DNA of 64,000 nucleotides from JAWKUK01 sp964402175. GTDB lineage: Bacteria; Planctomycetota; UBA1135; GCA-002686595. The notes under the pieces were generated by a model. That model did not search any database, was not told where the DNA came from, and saw nothing but the letters and a program-made list of their open reading frames with translations. Position numbers and translations under genes: made by a program. Location of the stretch: the NCBI GenBank assembly GCA_964402175.1, contig CAYOBN010000009.1, positions 28,199-92,198 on the forward strand, read 5' to 3'. This document shows positions 20,943 through 29,099 of this stretch, one piece after another (positions within the stretch are counted from its first letter, which is position 1; each line of letters begins with the position of its first letter).

Positions 20943-22187
20943 TCAGGCGCCGCCCGAGAGCTTGCCGACCATGTCCAGAATTGGTGCGAAGATCGCGAGC
21001 ACGACGCCACCGACGATCACACCCATGAAGGTGATGAGCAGCGGCTCGATCAAGCTCGTCAACGCCTTCACCTGGGCCTTGACCTGGCCGTCGTAGAACT
21101 CGGCGATCTTCTCGAGCAGGGTCTCGAGTGCGCCGGTGCGCTCGCCGATCGCGATCATGCGCACGACCATCGGCGGGAAGACCGGTGCGTCGGCCAAGGG
21201 CTCGGAGAGCAGGTTGCCGTTCCGGACCGCATCGCGTGAGCCGAGCACCGCGTTCGACACGACCTGGTTACCCGCGGTGTTGGCGACGATGTCCAGCGTC
21301 GACATGATCGGCACGCCGGAACGGATCAGAGTCGCGAACGTGCGGCTGAAGCGCGCGAGGCAGACCTTCTGGAACAGCGAGCCGAACACGGGCAACTTCA
21401 GGAAGAGCCGATCGAAGAGCAGCTTGCCGGGCTCGGTCTTCTTGAAGCTGATCAGGCCGAACGCGCCGACGATGCCGCCGGCGACCAGCGCGATGATGTT
21501 CGCGCGCATGAAGTTCGAGATGTCGAGCACGAACTGCGTGATCGCAGGCAGCTCCGCCTCGAGCTGCGAGAAGACGTTCTCGAACGTCGGTACGACGCCG
21601 ATCATCAAGAACGCGGTGATGCCGATGACGAGCACCATCGAGATGATCGGGTACGTCATCGCCCCCTTGATCTCGCGCGACAGCTCTTCGCTCGCCTCCA
21701 TGTAGTCCGCGAGGCGGTTCAAGATGATGTCCATCTGACCCGAGATCTCGCCGGCCTTCACCATGCTCACGTAGAGGTGGTTGAACACCTTCGGGCATTG
21801 CTCCATCGCTGCGGAGAGGTCTGAGCCGCCGCGTACGGATTCGACGAGCTTGGCCAGCGCGGCTTTCATGCCCTTCGAGTCTGCCTGGTGCGTGAGCACG
21901 TCGAGCGACTCGAGCAGCGAAAGGCCGGCCCCCACCATGGTCGCGAGCTGACGGGTGAAGATCACGACCTCGCGGCGTTTGGCCTTGAGTTTGACCTTAC
22001 CTGTCGTGGTCGCGACCGCTTGGGTCGCCCCTTTCTTCTTGCCCTTGGCGCCGGCCTCGTCGAGCTTCAGCACGACGAGGTTCTGACGGCGGAGCTCGGC
22101 GACGGCGTCCGCCTTCGTCTCCGCGGAGATGGTCCCCTGCACGGTCGCCCCGGCCGGGTCTTTCGCTGCGTACTGGAATTCAGCCAC
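20943..22187 (-). CDS. pilC: type IV pilus / type II secretion inner-membrane platform protein (PilC/GspF)
   Basis: 414 residues. The N-terminal part (FQYAAKDPAGATVQGTISAE) is the PilC/GspF N-terminal motif, followed by two T2SSF domains of about 125 residues each, containing FTRQLATMVGAGLSLLESLD and FSRTFATLIRSGVPIMSTLD. Three hydrophobic segments (about 175-200, 225-250 and 380-405) fit the family topology. It forms the membrane platform on which the PilB/PilT ATPases work. It lies 28 bases downstream of pilB in the order pilT-pilB-pilC, followed by the pilin. Confidence 0.95.
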   Translation of the reverse strand: MAEFQYAAKDPAGATVQGTISAETKADAVAELRRQNLVVLKLDEAGAKGKKKGATQAVATTTGKVKLKAKRREVVIFTRQLATMVGAGLSLLESLDVLTHQADSKGMKAALAKLVESVRGGSDLSAAMEQCPKVFNHLYVSMVKAGEISGQMDIILNRLADYMEASEELSREIKGAMTYPIISMVLVIGITAFLMIGVVPTFENVFSQLEAELPAITQFVLDISNFMRANIIALVAGGIVGAFGLISFKKTEPGKLLFDRLFLKLPVFGSLFQKVCLARFSRTFATLIRSGVPIMSTLDIVANTAGNQVVSNAVLGSRDAVRNGNLLSEPLADAPVFPPMVVRMIAIGERTGALETLLEKIAEFYDGQVKAQVKALTSLIEPLLITFMGVIVGGVVLAIFAPILDMVGKLSGGA

Positions 22188-22215
22188 GTGATCGAGCGAT
22201 GTTCAGGGTCTCGGA

Positions 22216-23928
22216 TCAGTTGTCCAGCGTGACACGCAGGACCTCTTGGATGGACGTGATGCCGCGCATCGCGTTGAGGAGCGCCACACGGCGCAGTGTG
22301 AGCATACCCTCGATGACGGCTTGCTCCTTGAGTTTGTCCTTGGACGCACCCTCGACGACCATGCGCCGAAGCTCTTGCGTCATCGGCATCGTCTCGACGA
22401 TCGGGAAGCGGCCTTTGTAGCCGCCCGAGCAGCGCGGACATCCCTCACGGTTCGCTTCGAAGAGCTTGAAGCCGCGCTGGAAGTCCTCGTCGACGAAGCC
22501 GTGAGCGCGGAGCTCACCTTCGACCGGGTTCTCGACCGGGAGCTTGCAGTGCTCGCAGAGCTTCCGCCCGAGGCGCTGAGCCACGATGCAGAGTACGGAG
22601 CTGGACACCATGAACGGGTCGATCCCCATGTCGACGAGACGCGTGATCGTCGCCGCAGCATCGTTCGTGTGCAGCGTCGAGAGCACGAGGTGTCCCGTGA
22701 GCGCCGCCTTGACCGCGATGTCCGCGGTCTCGCGGTCGCGGATCTCACCCACGAGGACGATGTCTGGGTCCTGACGCAGGATCGAGCGCAGCGCGCCGGC
22801 GAACGTCGTACCCCGTTTCGGATTGACCGGCACCTGCGCGATGCCGTCCATGCGGTATTCGACCGGGTCTTCGACCGTCGTGACGTTGACCTCGGGTGAA
22901 GCGACCGCCTGTACACACGAGTAGAGCGTCGTCGACTTACCCGAACCCGTCGGTCCCGTCACGAGCAACATGCCGTAGGGCGAATCGATCGCGGTCTTGA
23001 TGTCCTGGTAGGCCTTGGGCTCATAGCCCATGGTCTCCAGCTTCATCGCCATCGAACCGGTGTCGAGGATTCGGATGACCGACTTCTCGCCGCCGACGAC
23101 GGGCAGCACGCTCAGACGGAAGTCGATGTTGCGGCCCTGGAAGCGGATACGGAACTTGCCGTCCTGCGGCTTGTGACGCTCTGCGATATCGAGGCTCGCG
23201 AGGATCTTGAGACGCGAGGCGAGCGCCGGAAGAATCGCCTTCGGCGGCGTCATGATCTCGCGCAGACGTCCGTCGACGCGGTACCGGACGCGACCCGACT
23301 TCTCGCCGGGCTCGATGTGGATGTCGCTCGCCTTGGCTTTCAGAGCGCCGAGGACGATCGCGTTGGCGAGCTTCACGGCAGGCGCGTCTTCGCCTGCCTT
23401 GTCGGAGGTCCCCTCGATGTCCTGGGTTTCTTGCTCGGCTTCGTCTTTGACCTCGAGCTCGGACTCCTTGGCGACCTCGTTGACGAGTTTGTCGACCTTG
23501 CCTCTGCCGCCGTCGAGCACTTCATCGAGCGCCGCGGCGATCATGACGCTGTGCGCGAAGAGCGGTCGCACGTGACAGTGCGTCAGCCGCTTGAGGTCGT
23601 CGAAGAGGAGCACGTCGAACGGGTCCGAGACCGCGATCGTGAGGACGTCCCCGTTCTTCGAGATCGGTAGGAACGAGCGCTGACGGCAGAGCTCCCCCGA
23701 CACAGCCTCGACAGCGCTGCTGTCGGGCTTGACGCGCTTCAGATCGATCGGGGCGACCCCTGCGGAGCAGCCCATGACCTCCAGCAGCGCGCTGTCGGAG
23801 AGCTCTCCGTTGCCCAGGAGCGTACGGATCGGGTCCTGATCCCCCTTCGACGCCGCTTCGAAAGCCTCGGGGGTAACGAGCCCCTCAGCGACTAGGAGCC
23901 GCTTGATCTTCGGCGAGACCTTGACCAT
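22216..23928 (-). CDS. pilB: type IV pilus assembly ATPase / GspE (PilB)
   Basis: 570 residues. N-terminal MshEN/T2SSE_N-type domain (residues 1-150), then the secretion ATPase core with Walker A GPTGSGKSTTLYS, Asp box, Walker B ILVGEIRDRETADIA and His box LSTLHTNDAAATITRLVDMG. A tetracysteine zinc motif is present (CEHC, then CPRC about 45 residues later), typical of PilB/GspE extension ATPases and absent from PilT. It powers pilin or pseudopilin extrusion at the cytosolic face. Its ATG overlaps the pilT stop by one base (TGATG at 23926-23930), showing coupled translation. Confidence 0.95.
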   Translation of the reverse strand: MVKVSPKIKRLLVAEGLVTPEAFEAASKGDQDPIRTLLGNGELSDSALLEVMGCSAGVAPIDLKRVKPDSSAVEAVSGELCRQRSFLPISKNGDVLTIAVSDPFDVLLFDDLKRLTHCHVRPLFAHSVMIAAALDEVLDGGRGKVDKLVNEVAKESELEVKDEAEQETQDIEGTSDKAGEDAPAVKLANAIVLGALKAKASDIHIEPGEKSGRVRYRVDGRLREIMTPPKAILPALASRLKILASLDIAERHKPQDGKFRIRFQGRNIDFRLSVLPVVGGEKSVIRILDTGSMAMKLETMGYEPKAYQDIKTAIDSPYGMLLVTGPTGSGKSTTLYSCVQAVASPEVNVTTVEDPVEYRMDGIAQVPVNPKRGTTFAGALRSILRQDPDIVLVGEIRDRETADIAVKAALTGHLVLSTLHTNDAAATITRLVDMGIDPFMVSSSVLCIVAQRLGRKLCEHCKLPVENPVEGELRAHGFVDEDFQRGFKLFEANREGCPRCSGGYKGRFPIVETMPMTQELRRMVVEGASKDKLKEQAVIEGMLTLRRVALLNAMRGITSIQEVLRVTLDN

Positions 23929-24992
23929 CAGGCGGCCCTCACGGAGTTGCGCAGCTCGCTCGGGTCGGACAGCTCGCGCTCGGCGTCCTTCAGTCGCACG
24001 CGCCCTTCGTTCACGAGACGCGCGAGGGACTGCGACATGGTCGTCATCCCGAGGCGTCCCCCAGTCTGGATGTGCGAATACATTTGGTGGGCTTTGCCGT
24101 CGCGGATGAGCGCGCGGATGCCGGGTGTCGCAAGCATGATCTCAGCCGCCATGACACGGCCTTCCTTGCGTGCGCTAGGCAGGAGCTTCTGCGAGAACAC
24201 AGCCTCCAGAGTGAACGACAGCATCGTGCGCACCTGCTCCTGCTGGTACGCGGGGAAGACATCGATGATCCGGTTGATCGTCTGCACGCAGTCGGACGTG
24301 TGCAGCGTGCCGAACGTCAGGTGGCCCGTCTCCGCGAGGGTCAGCGCCGCTTCGATCGTCTCGTGGTCGCGGAGCTCGCCGACGAGCACGACATCGGGGT
24401 CTTGACGCAGCACGCTCCGCAGCGCGTTCTTGAAGCCTTTGGTGTCCCCGCCGACCTCTCGCTGCGTCACCATGCAGTTCTTGTGGACGTGCGTGAACTC
24501 GATCGGATCCTCGATCGTCACGATGTGGTCCTGGCGCGTCCTGTTGATGAAATCGATCATCGCCGCGAGCGACGTCGACTTACCCGAGCCCGTGACCCCG
24601 GTGACGAGCACGAGGCCCTGGGACAGGTTGCAGATGCGCTCGCACACATCGCGCGGCATCCCGAGCGCCTCGAAGTCCGGGATCGCCGTGGGGATGAGTC
24701 GCAGGACGCATGCGACGGCGCCCTGCTGATAGAAAGCGTTCACACGGAAGCGCCCGTACCCCTCGAGGCCGAATGAGCAGTCGAGCTCGAGGTCGCGGTC
24801 GAGTCGCGCAATCTGGTCCGACGTGAGCACGCTCGTCGCGAGCCGCCGGGTCGTCTCGCCGTCGAGCGGGGGGTGCTCGACCGGCAAGAGCGTGCCGTGT
24901 ACGCGGATGCGGGGCGGGCTGCCGACAGAGACGTGGAGGTCGGATCCACCCTGGCGCACGAGGAGCGCCAGGAGTTCTTCCATGGTGATCAT
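23928..24992 (-). CDS. pilT: type IV pilus retraction ATPase PilT
   Basis: 354 residues. The N-terminal motif GGSDLHVSVGSPPRIRVHG, Walker A GVTGSGKSTS, Walker B VLVGELRDHETIEAAL, His box FGTLHTSD and the C-terminal AIRNLIRE-like helix (GIRALIRDGKAHQMYSHIQ) identify PilT rather than PilB; there is no zinc tetracysteine. Presence of PilT implies a retractable pilus rather than a pure secretion apparatus. ATG 24992 (MITMEELL) was chosen; ATG 24983 is an equally plausible start three codons later. The open frame extends upstream to 25046 but lacks conserved sequence. First gene of the pilT-pilB-pilC run. Confidence 0.94.
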   Translation of the reverse strand: MITMEELLALLVRQGGSDLHVSVGSPPRIRVHGTLLPVEHPPLDGETTRRLATSVLTSDQIARLDRDLELDCSFGLEGYGRFRVNAFYQQGAVACVLRLIPTAIPDFEALGMPRDVCERICNLSQGLVLVTGVTGSGKSTSLAAMIDFINRTRQDHIVTIEDPIEFTHVHKNCMVTQREVGGDTKGFKNALRSVLRQDPDVVLVGELRDHETIEAALTLAETGHLTFGTLHTSDCVQTINRIIDVFPAYQQEQVRTMLSFTLEAVFSQKLLPSARKEGRVMAAEIMLATPGIRALIRDGKAHQMYSHIQTGGRLGMTTMSQSLARLVNEGRVRLKDAERELSDPSELRNSVRAA

Positions 24993-25119
24993 GGGCGGTG
25001 GCTCGGTGGGGACGGTTCGGGGACCGATCCGTCCTTCGACCACCACCGCCCTCGGACCTGAGCCGCAGGGGGGCGATCCGCACCGCGCCCCCCCGGAATA
25101 GGCCCCTGGAGGCCCCTCC

Positions 25120-27123
25120 TCAGTCGTCCGCGTGCACTTTGGCGATGGCCGCCAGGACCTTCTTCTGCTCGACTGCGGGCAGCGGCCGGTAGTGCGCGAA
25201 CCGCAGCGTGTAGTGCCCCTGGCCCGCCGTCTGGGACTTCAGCTCCCGGTGGTACGTCTGGAGCGCGGCGAGGGGCACCTCTGCCTCGATCCGGGTCACT
25301 TTGCCATCCCCCTCCGCCTCCTGGTGGAGAACGTGGCCGCGCCTGTGGCTCGTCAGGTCGCTGAAGATCGCGCCGGCGGTCTCGGTGGGCGCGTGGACCT
25401 CGACGTGCATCAGTGGCTCGAGCAGCGCGGGCGCCGCCTTCTCGAAGGCATCGCGCAGCGCCCGCGCACCGGCGATCTTGAAGCTCGCTTCGTCGGAGTC
25501 GACGTCGTGGAACTTGCCGTCGTAGAGCTCGACCTCCAGGTCCACGACCTCGCCGTGGCACAGAATGCCCTGGTGGCAGAGCTCGCGGACGCCCTTCTCG
25601 ACGGCGGGGATCAGGTTGCGCGGGATCGCCCCGCCGACGACGCGGTCGACGAAGACGACCCCGGAGCCCTCAGCGCCCGGACGCACGCGCAGGTGACACT
25701 CACCGAACTGACCCCGGCCGCCGGATTGTTTCTTGTGCCGATGGCTGCCTTCGGCGGGCTTCGTCACGGTCTGGCGATACGAGATGCGCGGCAGGTGTGT
25801 GTCGACATGCACACCAAAGCGCCGCGCGAGGCGCGCCAGCATCACGTCGACGTGCAGATCGCTCATGCCCGAGACGATGAGCTCGTGGGTCTCGGGATCA
25901 TTGCGCATGTGAAACGTCGGGTCCTCTGCCTCCAGCTTGTGGAGCGCTTCGCCGACCTTCTGTTCGTCCGCTCGGCTCTTCGGCACAACCGCGAGCGAGA
26001 CCGTCGCTGTCGGCACCGTGGGGGTCGGCACGCGCACAGGCTCGTGACCAGCGTGAGCAAACGGCGCCCACGTCGCGAGGTGCTCGACCTTCGTGAACGC
26101 GACGATGTCACCGGCGGTCGCTTCGTCGAGCGGCTCGCGGTGTTTGCCGACCATGCGGAAGAGACCGCCCATCTTCTCGCTCCGGGCGCCTCCAGCGCCG
26201 ACGAGCAAGTCGTGCGCTCCGAGGCGCCCCCGATGCACTTTCGCCAGGCAGACCTTGCCGAGGTGCGGGTCGGTGCGCACCGCGAAGACGGTGCCGCTGA
26301 GGTCACCGTCGACCGGGATCGGGCGGCCGTCGAGGTCCAGCGCAGGCACTGCGACCGGGCACGGCGCAAAGCGACGGAGGTACTCGATCACGTTCGGGAT
26401 GCCGACCCCCGTCACGGGATTGCACACGAGGATCGGCACGAGTGTGCCGCGCGCGATCGCGTGGGGCACGTGCTCGTCGAGCTCGGCTTCGGAGAGCTCT
26501 TGGGTCTCGAGATAACGCGCGAGGAGCTGCTCGTCGGAGCACGCGTCTATCACGCGGTCCTTCAGCGGGGCGCACCAGCGGCTCTCGGGATCGCGCATCG
26601 TGCGGTGTACGTCGCGGAACTTCGGGCCGCTCGCATCGGGTAGGAGCGCCGGCACACACTCGTCACCGAGCGCAGCGCGCAGCGCCTCGACGACCGCCTC
26701 GAAGTCAGCGTTCTCGCTGTCGAGGTGCGTGACGATGAGGGCGCGGCCTTTGCCGAGCTCGCGCGCGGCGCGCATCTTCTGGCGCAGGTTGAACGTGCCG
26801 ACGGCGCTGGTGCTGACGACACCGACGACGAGCTCCGCAGCGAAGAGCGCGGAGTGCACGTCCGCGACGAACTCCGGGTAACCCGGTGTGTCGAGCAGCG
26901 TCCACGCGCGCTCGGCGTAGGTGCACGACACCACGGCCAACGAGAGGGTGTGCTGCTTCTCGTGTTCTTCGGGCTCGGTGTCGCAGATGCTCGTGCGGTC
27001 TGCGACGGACCCTTTCCGTGGGGAAGCGCCGAGCGCGTTGGCGAGCGCATCGACCAGCGTGGTCTTGCCCGCAGAGGGATGTCCTACGAACGCGATGTTC
27101 CTGAGGCTTGTGAGGCTCGACAT
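25120..27123 (-). CDS. elongation factor G-like translational GTPase (EF-G2 type)
   Basis: 667 residues with EF-G domain order. P-loop GHPSAGKT at residues 14-21 replaces the canonical AHxDxGKT; G3 is DTPGYPEF (78-85); G4 reads THLD (132-135) instead of NKxD. Domains III-V are recognisable (TFHMRNDPETHELIVSGMSD; HKKQSGGRGQFGECHLRVRP; EPLMHVEVHAPTE). These substitutions are usual in the divergent EF-G-like group found beside a canonical EF-G in many bacteria; the role of that group is not settled. The start at 27123 gives a normal N-terminus. It lies between pilT and the OmpA-type lipoprotein gene, with about 75-200 bases to each, so it need not share their operon. Confidence 0.88.
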   Translation of the reverse strand: MSSLTSLRNIAFVGHPSAGKTTLVDALANALGASPRKGSVADRTSICDTEPEEHEKQHTLSLAVVSCTYAERAWTLLDTPGYPEFVADVHSALFAAELVVGVVSTSAVGTFNLRQKMRAARELGKGRALIVTHLDSENADFEAVVEALRAALGDECVPALLPDASGPKFRDVHRTMRDPESRWCAPLKDRVIDACSDEQLLARYLETQELSEAELDEHVPHAIARGTLVPILVCNPVTGVGIPNVIEYLRRFAPCPVAVPALDLDGRPIPVDGDLSGTVFAVRTDPHLGKVCLAKVHRGRLGAHDLLVGAGGARSEKMGGLFRMVGKHREPLDEATAGDIVAFTKVEHLATWAPFAHAGHEPVRVPTPTVPTATVSLAVVPKSRADEQKVGEALHKLEAEDPTFHMRNDPETHELIVSGMSDLHVDVMLARLARRFGVHVDTHLPRISYRQTVTKPAEGSHRHKKQSGGRGQFGECHLRVRPGAEGSGVVFVDRVVGGAIPRNLIPAVEKGVRELCHQGILCHGEVVDLEVELYDGKFHDVDSDEASFKIAGARALRDAFEKAAPALLEPLMHVEVHAPTETAGAIFSDLTSHRRGHVLHQEAEGDGKVTRIEAEVPLAALQTYHRELKSQTAGQGHYTLRFAHYRPLPAVEQKKVLAAIAKVHADD

Positions 27124-27322
27124 GGGCGACTCCGCCAGCCCTGGCCCGGGGAACGTACGAACGAATGAACAGACGCAGCAGACGTGGGATGGGGACCGAG
27201 ACCGGCGAGCCGATTGTAGGCACGCAGGAGGAGAGTGGCTGACCCCCAAAGCACAGCGCCCACCGCGAGCTACGCACGAGGTCGTAGCTTGCGGCGGGCG
27301 CCTACGCAGCTGTTCGCAGACA

Positions 27323-28018
27323 TCAGTCGCCGCGCTTGTGCACGACGACTTCGACGCGGCGGTTCTTCGCCTTGGCGTCTTTGCTGTCACCCTTGGCGAC
27401 CGGCATGTACTGGCCGTGCCCGACGACGACAAAACGATCGTCCGGAATGCGCCCCTCGGTGACGAGGAAACCGAGCACCGTCATCGCGCGCGCCACGGAG
27501 AGCGCGCGGTTCGACTCGAAGGTCGACTTCTTGATCGGGTCGGTGTCGGTGTGCCCCTCGACGTAGAACTTCGCGTCCTTCGGGAACTCGGACAGGAGGC
27601 GCTTCGCCACTTTGCGCAGCGCATCCTGGCCGCTCGCCGTGAGCGTCGCTTTGCCCGAAGCAAAGGTGATCTCCGCGGGCATCGAGAACACGACGTTGTC
27701 GCCGCGGCTGCCGTAGGTGATGCCCGCTTCGTCGAGCTCGGGGAAGTTGATGTAGCCCGTCTGCTGCGGCGCGCTCGCGGGCACGGTGGCCGGCGGAGCC
27801 GTCGCCGAGCGCGACAGTCGATCGTTCAGGTCCTGTTTCTCGAGGCTCAGCAGGTCGATGCGCTCCTGGAGCTCGACCTTCTCCGCGCGGAGCATCGAGA
27901 TCTCGCGGTCGCGGTCCTGCACGGCGAGGCGCATCTGCGCCTCGGAAACGCAGCCGGTGCCGGCCAGCCCGAGGGCGAGCGCAGCGAGCGCGGCTCGCGG
28001 TTGGTGGAATCGTCTCAT
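27323..28018 (-). CDS. OmpA-family lipoprotein with coiled coil (Pal-like)
   Basis: 231 residues. Signal peptide with lipobox LAGTGC (Cys23), a heptad-like coiled coil at about residues 28-70, a Pro/Ala/Thr linker, then an OmpA C-terminal peptidoglycan-binding domain (residues about 105-228) with FYVEGHTDTDPI, SNRALSVARAMTVL and a final NRRVEVVV. The protein should be anchored in a membrane by lipid and hold the cell wall through the OmpA domain. A neighbouring prepilin peptidase and pilus ATPases suggest envelope functions. The Asp and Arg that contact diaminopimelate in this family appear to be present. Confidence 0.9.
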   Translation of the reverse strand: MRRFHQPRAALAALALGLAGTGCVSEAQMRLAVQDRDREISMLRAEKVELQERIDLLSLEKQDLNDRLSRSATAPPATVPASAPQQTGYINFPELDEAGITYGSRGDNVVFSMPAEITFASGKATLTASGQDALRKVAKRLLSEFPKDAKFYVEGHTDTDPIKKSTFESNRALSVARAMTVLGFLVTEGRIPDDRFVVVGHGQYMPVAKGDSKDAKAKNRRVEVVVHKRGD

Positions 28019-28097
28019 GGGTCCCCCCTGTGTGCGCGGCCGAGGGGGCCGCCGGTCGGAAGTGTTGGGTAGGGTCGGTGCTGTGCCCTGCCGCGCT

Positions 28098-28120
28098 CCG
28101 GGATCCCCTCTCGATCCCGG
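28098..28120 (-). terminator. hairpin after pilD
   Basis: Perfect 8-bp inverted repeat CCGGGATC / GATCCCGG (28098-28105 and 28113-28120) immediately downstream of the pilD stop on the minus strand. A second 7-bp inverted repeat (28120-28126 and 28133-28139) overlaps the stop codon itself. No T-tract follows, so factor-independent termination is only possible, not proven. Confidence 0.4.
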
Positions 28121-28126
28121 TGGGGC

Positions 28127-29047
28127 TCACAGGCCCCACGGCAGGTACGCTGCAACATCCTTCCAAGCCAGCAGCACGATTCCAAGGCCGAGGGCGAGGT
28201 AAGGCCCGAAAGGCAGGTACTGCCCGAGGATCCTCGCGACCCGGACCGTGTGCCCGAGGCCCCGCCGGTGACCCCGGCTCACCCCGCGGCGGTGTGTCAC
28301 CCAGGCGAATCGCAGCATGTTGAGCACCCCGAAGATCGAAGCGACGAACACCGCGATCAGCAGCGCGACCAGCACCCCACCGGGGCCGACGAACGCTCCC
28401 CCGGCCCCCATCAACTTCACGTCGCCGAACCCCATCGCGTCCTTGCCGTAGGCCCGCGAGCCGAGCCAGCCGATCGCGTAGAGCACCCCGGCCCCGACCG
28501 CCATCCCGGCGAAACACCCGAGCAGCGCCGCGACGCCATCGACGGGCCCCTCCCCCGCGAACCAGCGCGCGACGGCCGTGTCGGCGTGCAGGGCCGGCAC
28601 GGCGAAACATGCGATCGGCGCGACGAACATCCCGCCCTTGCTGACCTGATCGGGGATCTCGAAGCGCTCGAAGTCCACCGCCGTCGCGACCAGCAGCGCC
28701 GACAGCCAGATCGAGCGCACCGCCAGGAGCCCGAGCTCCGTGTGCGGCGTCAGGAGCGCCGCGGTGAGCCACAGGGCCCCGTTGACGATCTCGACGAGCG
28801 GATAGCGCCAGTGGATCCGGGCGGCGCAGTGGCGGCAGCGGCCGCGCTGCAGGACCCACGACAGCACCGGTAGGTTCTCGCGCCACGTGAGCTGGGTCCG
28901 GCACTTCGGACAATACGAGCGCCGGGGATGGAAGACCGATTGGTCCTCCAGCGGGAAGCGGTGGATGCAGACGTTGAGGAACGAGCCGACCGCGAGCCCG
29001 AAGAGGGTCCACCAGGTGAGCACGAACGTGGGCGACAGGTCGGGCAT
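28127..29047 (-). CDS. pilD: prepilin leader peptidase / N-methyltransferase (PilD)
   Basis: 306 residues, multi-pass membrane enzyme. The N-terminal domain has GSFLNVCIHRFP and the zinc-binding CPKC...CRHC pairs (residues about 46-75) typical of bifunctional PilD. The peptidase aspartates are in VDFERFEIPD and GFGDVKLMGAGGAFVGP. It cleaves the Gly/Phe bond of prepilins and methylates the new N-terminus; the pilin at 19490-20503 is the obvious substrate. It is apart from pilT-pilB-pilC by the EF-G-like and OmpA genes but on the same strand. Confidence 0.95.
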   Translation of the reverse strand: MPDLSPTFVLTWWTLFGLAVGSFLNVCIHRFPLEDQSVFHPRRSYCPKCRTQLTWRENLPVLSWVLQRGRCRHCAARIHWRYPLVEIVNGALWLTAALLTPHTELGLLAVRSIWLSALLVATAVDFERFEIPDQVSKGGMFVAPIACFAVPALHADTAVARWFAGEGPVDGVAALLGCFAGMAVGAGVLYAIGWLGSRAYGKDAMGFGDVKLMGAGGAFVGPGGVLVALLIAVFVASIFGVLNMLRFAWVTHRRGVSRGHRRGLGHTVRVARILGQYLPFGPYLALGLGIVLLAWKDVAAYLPWGL

Positions 29048-29099
29048 CTCGGAGACTGGATCGGCCGATCGGAGCGCGGAGCGTGATGCGACATTCGGG

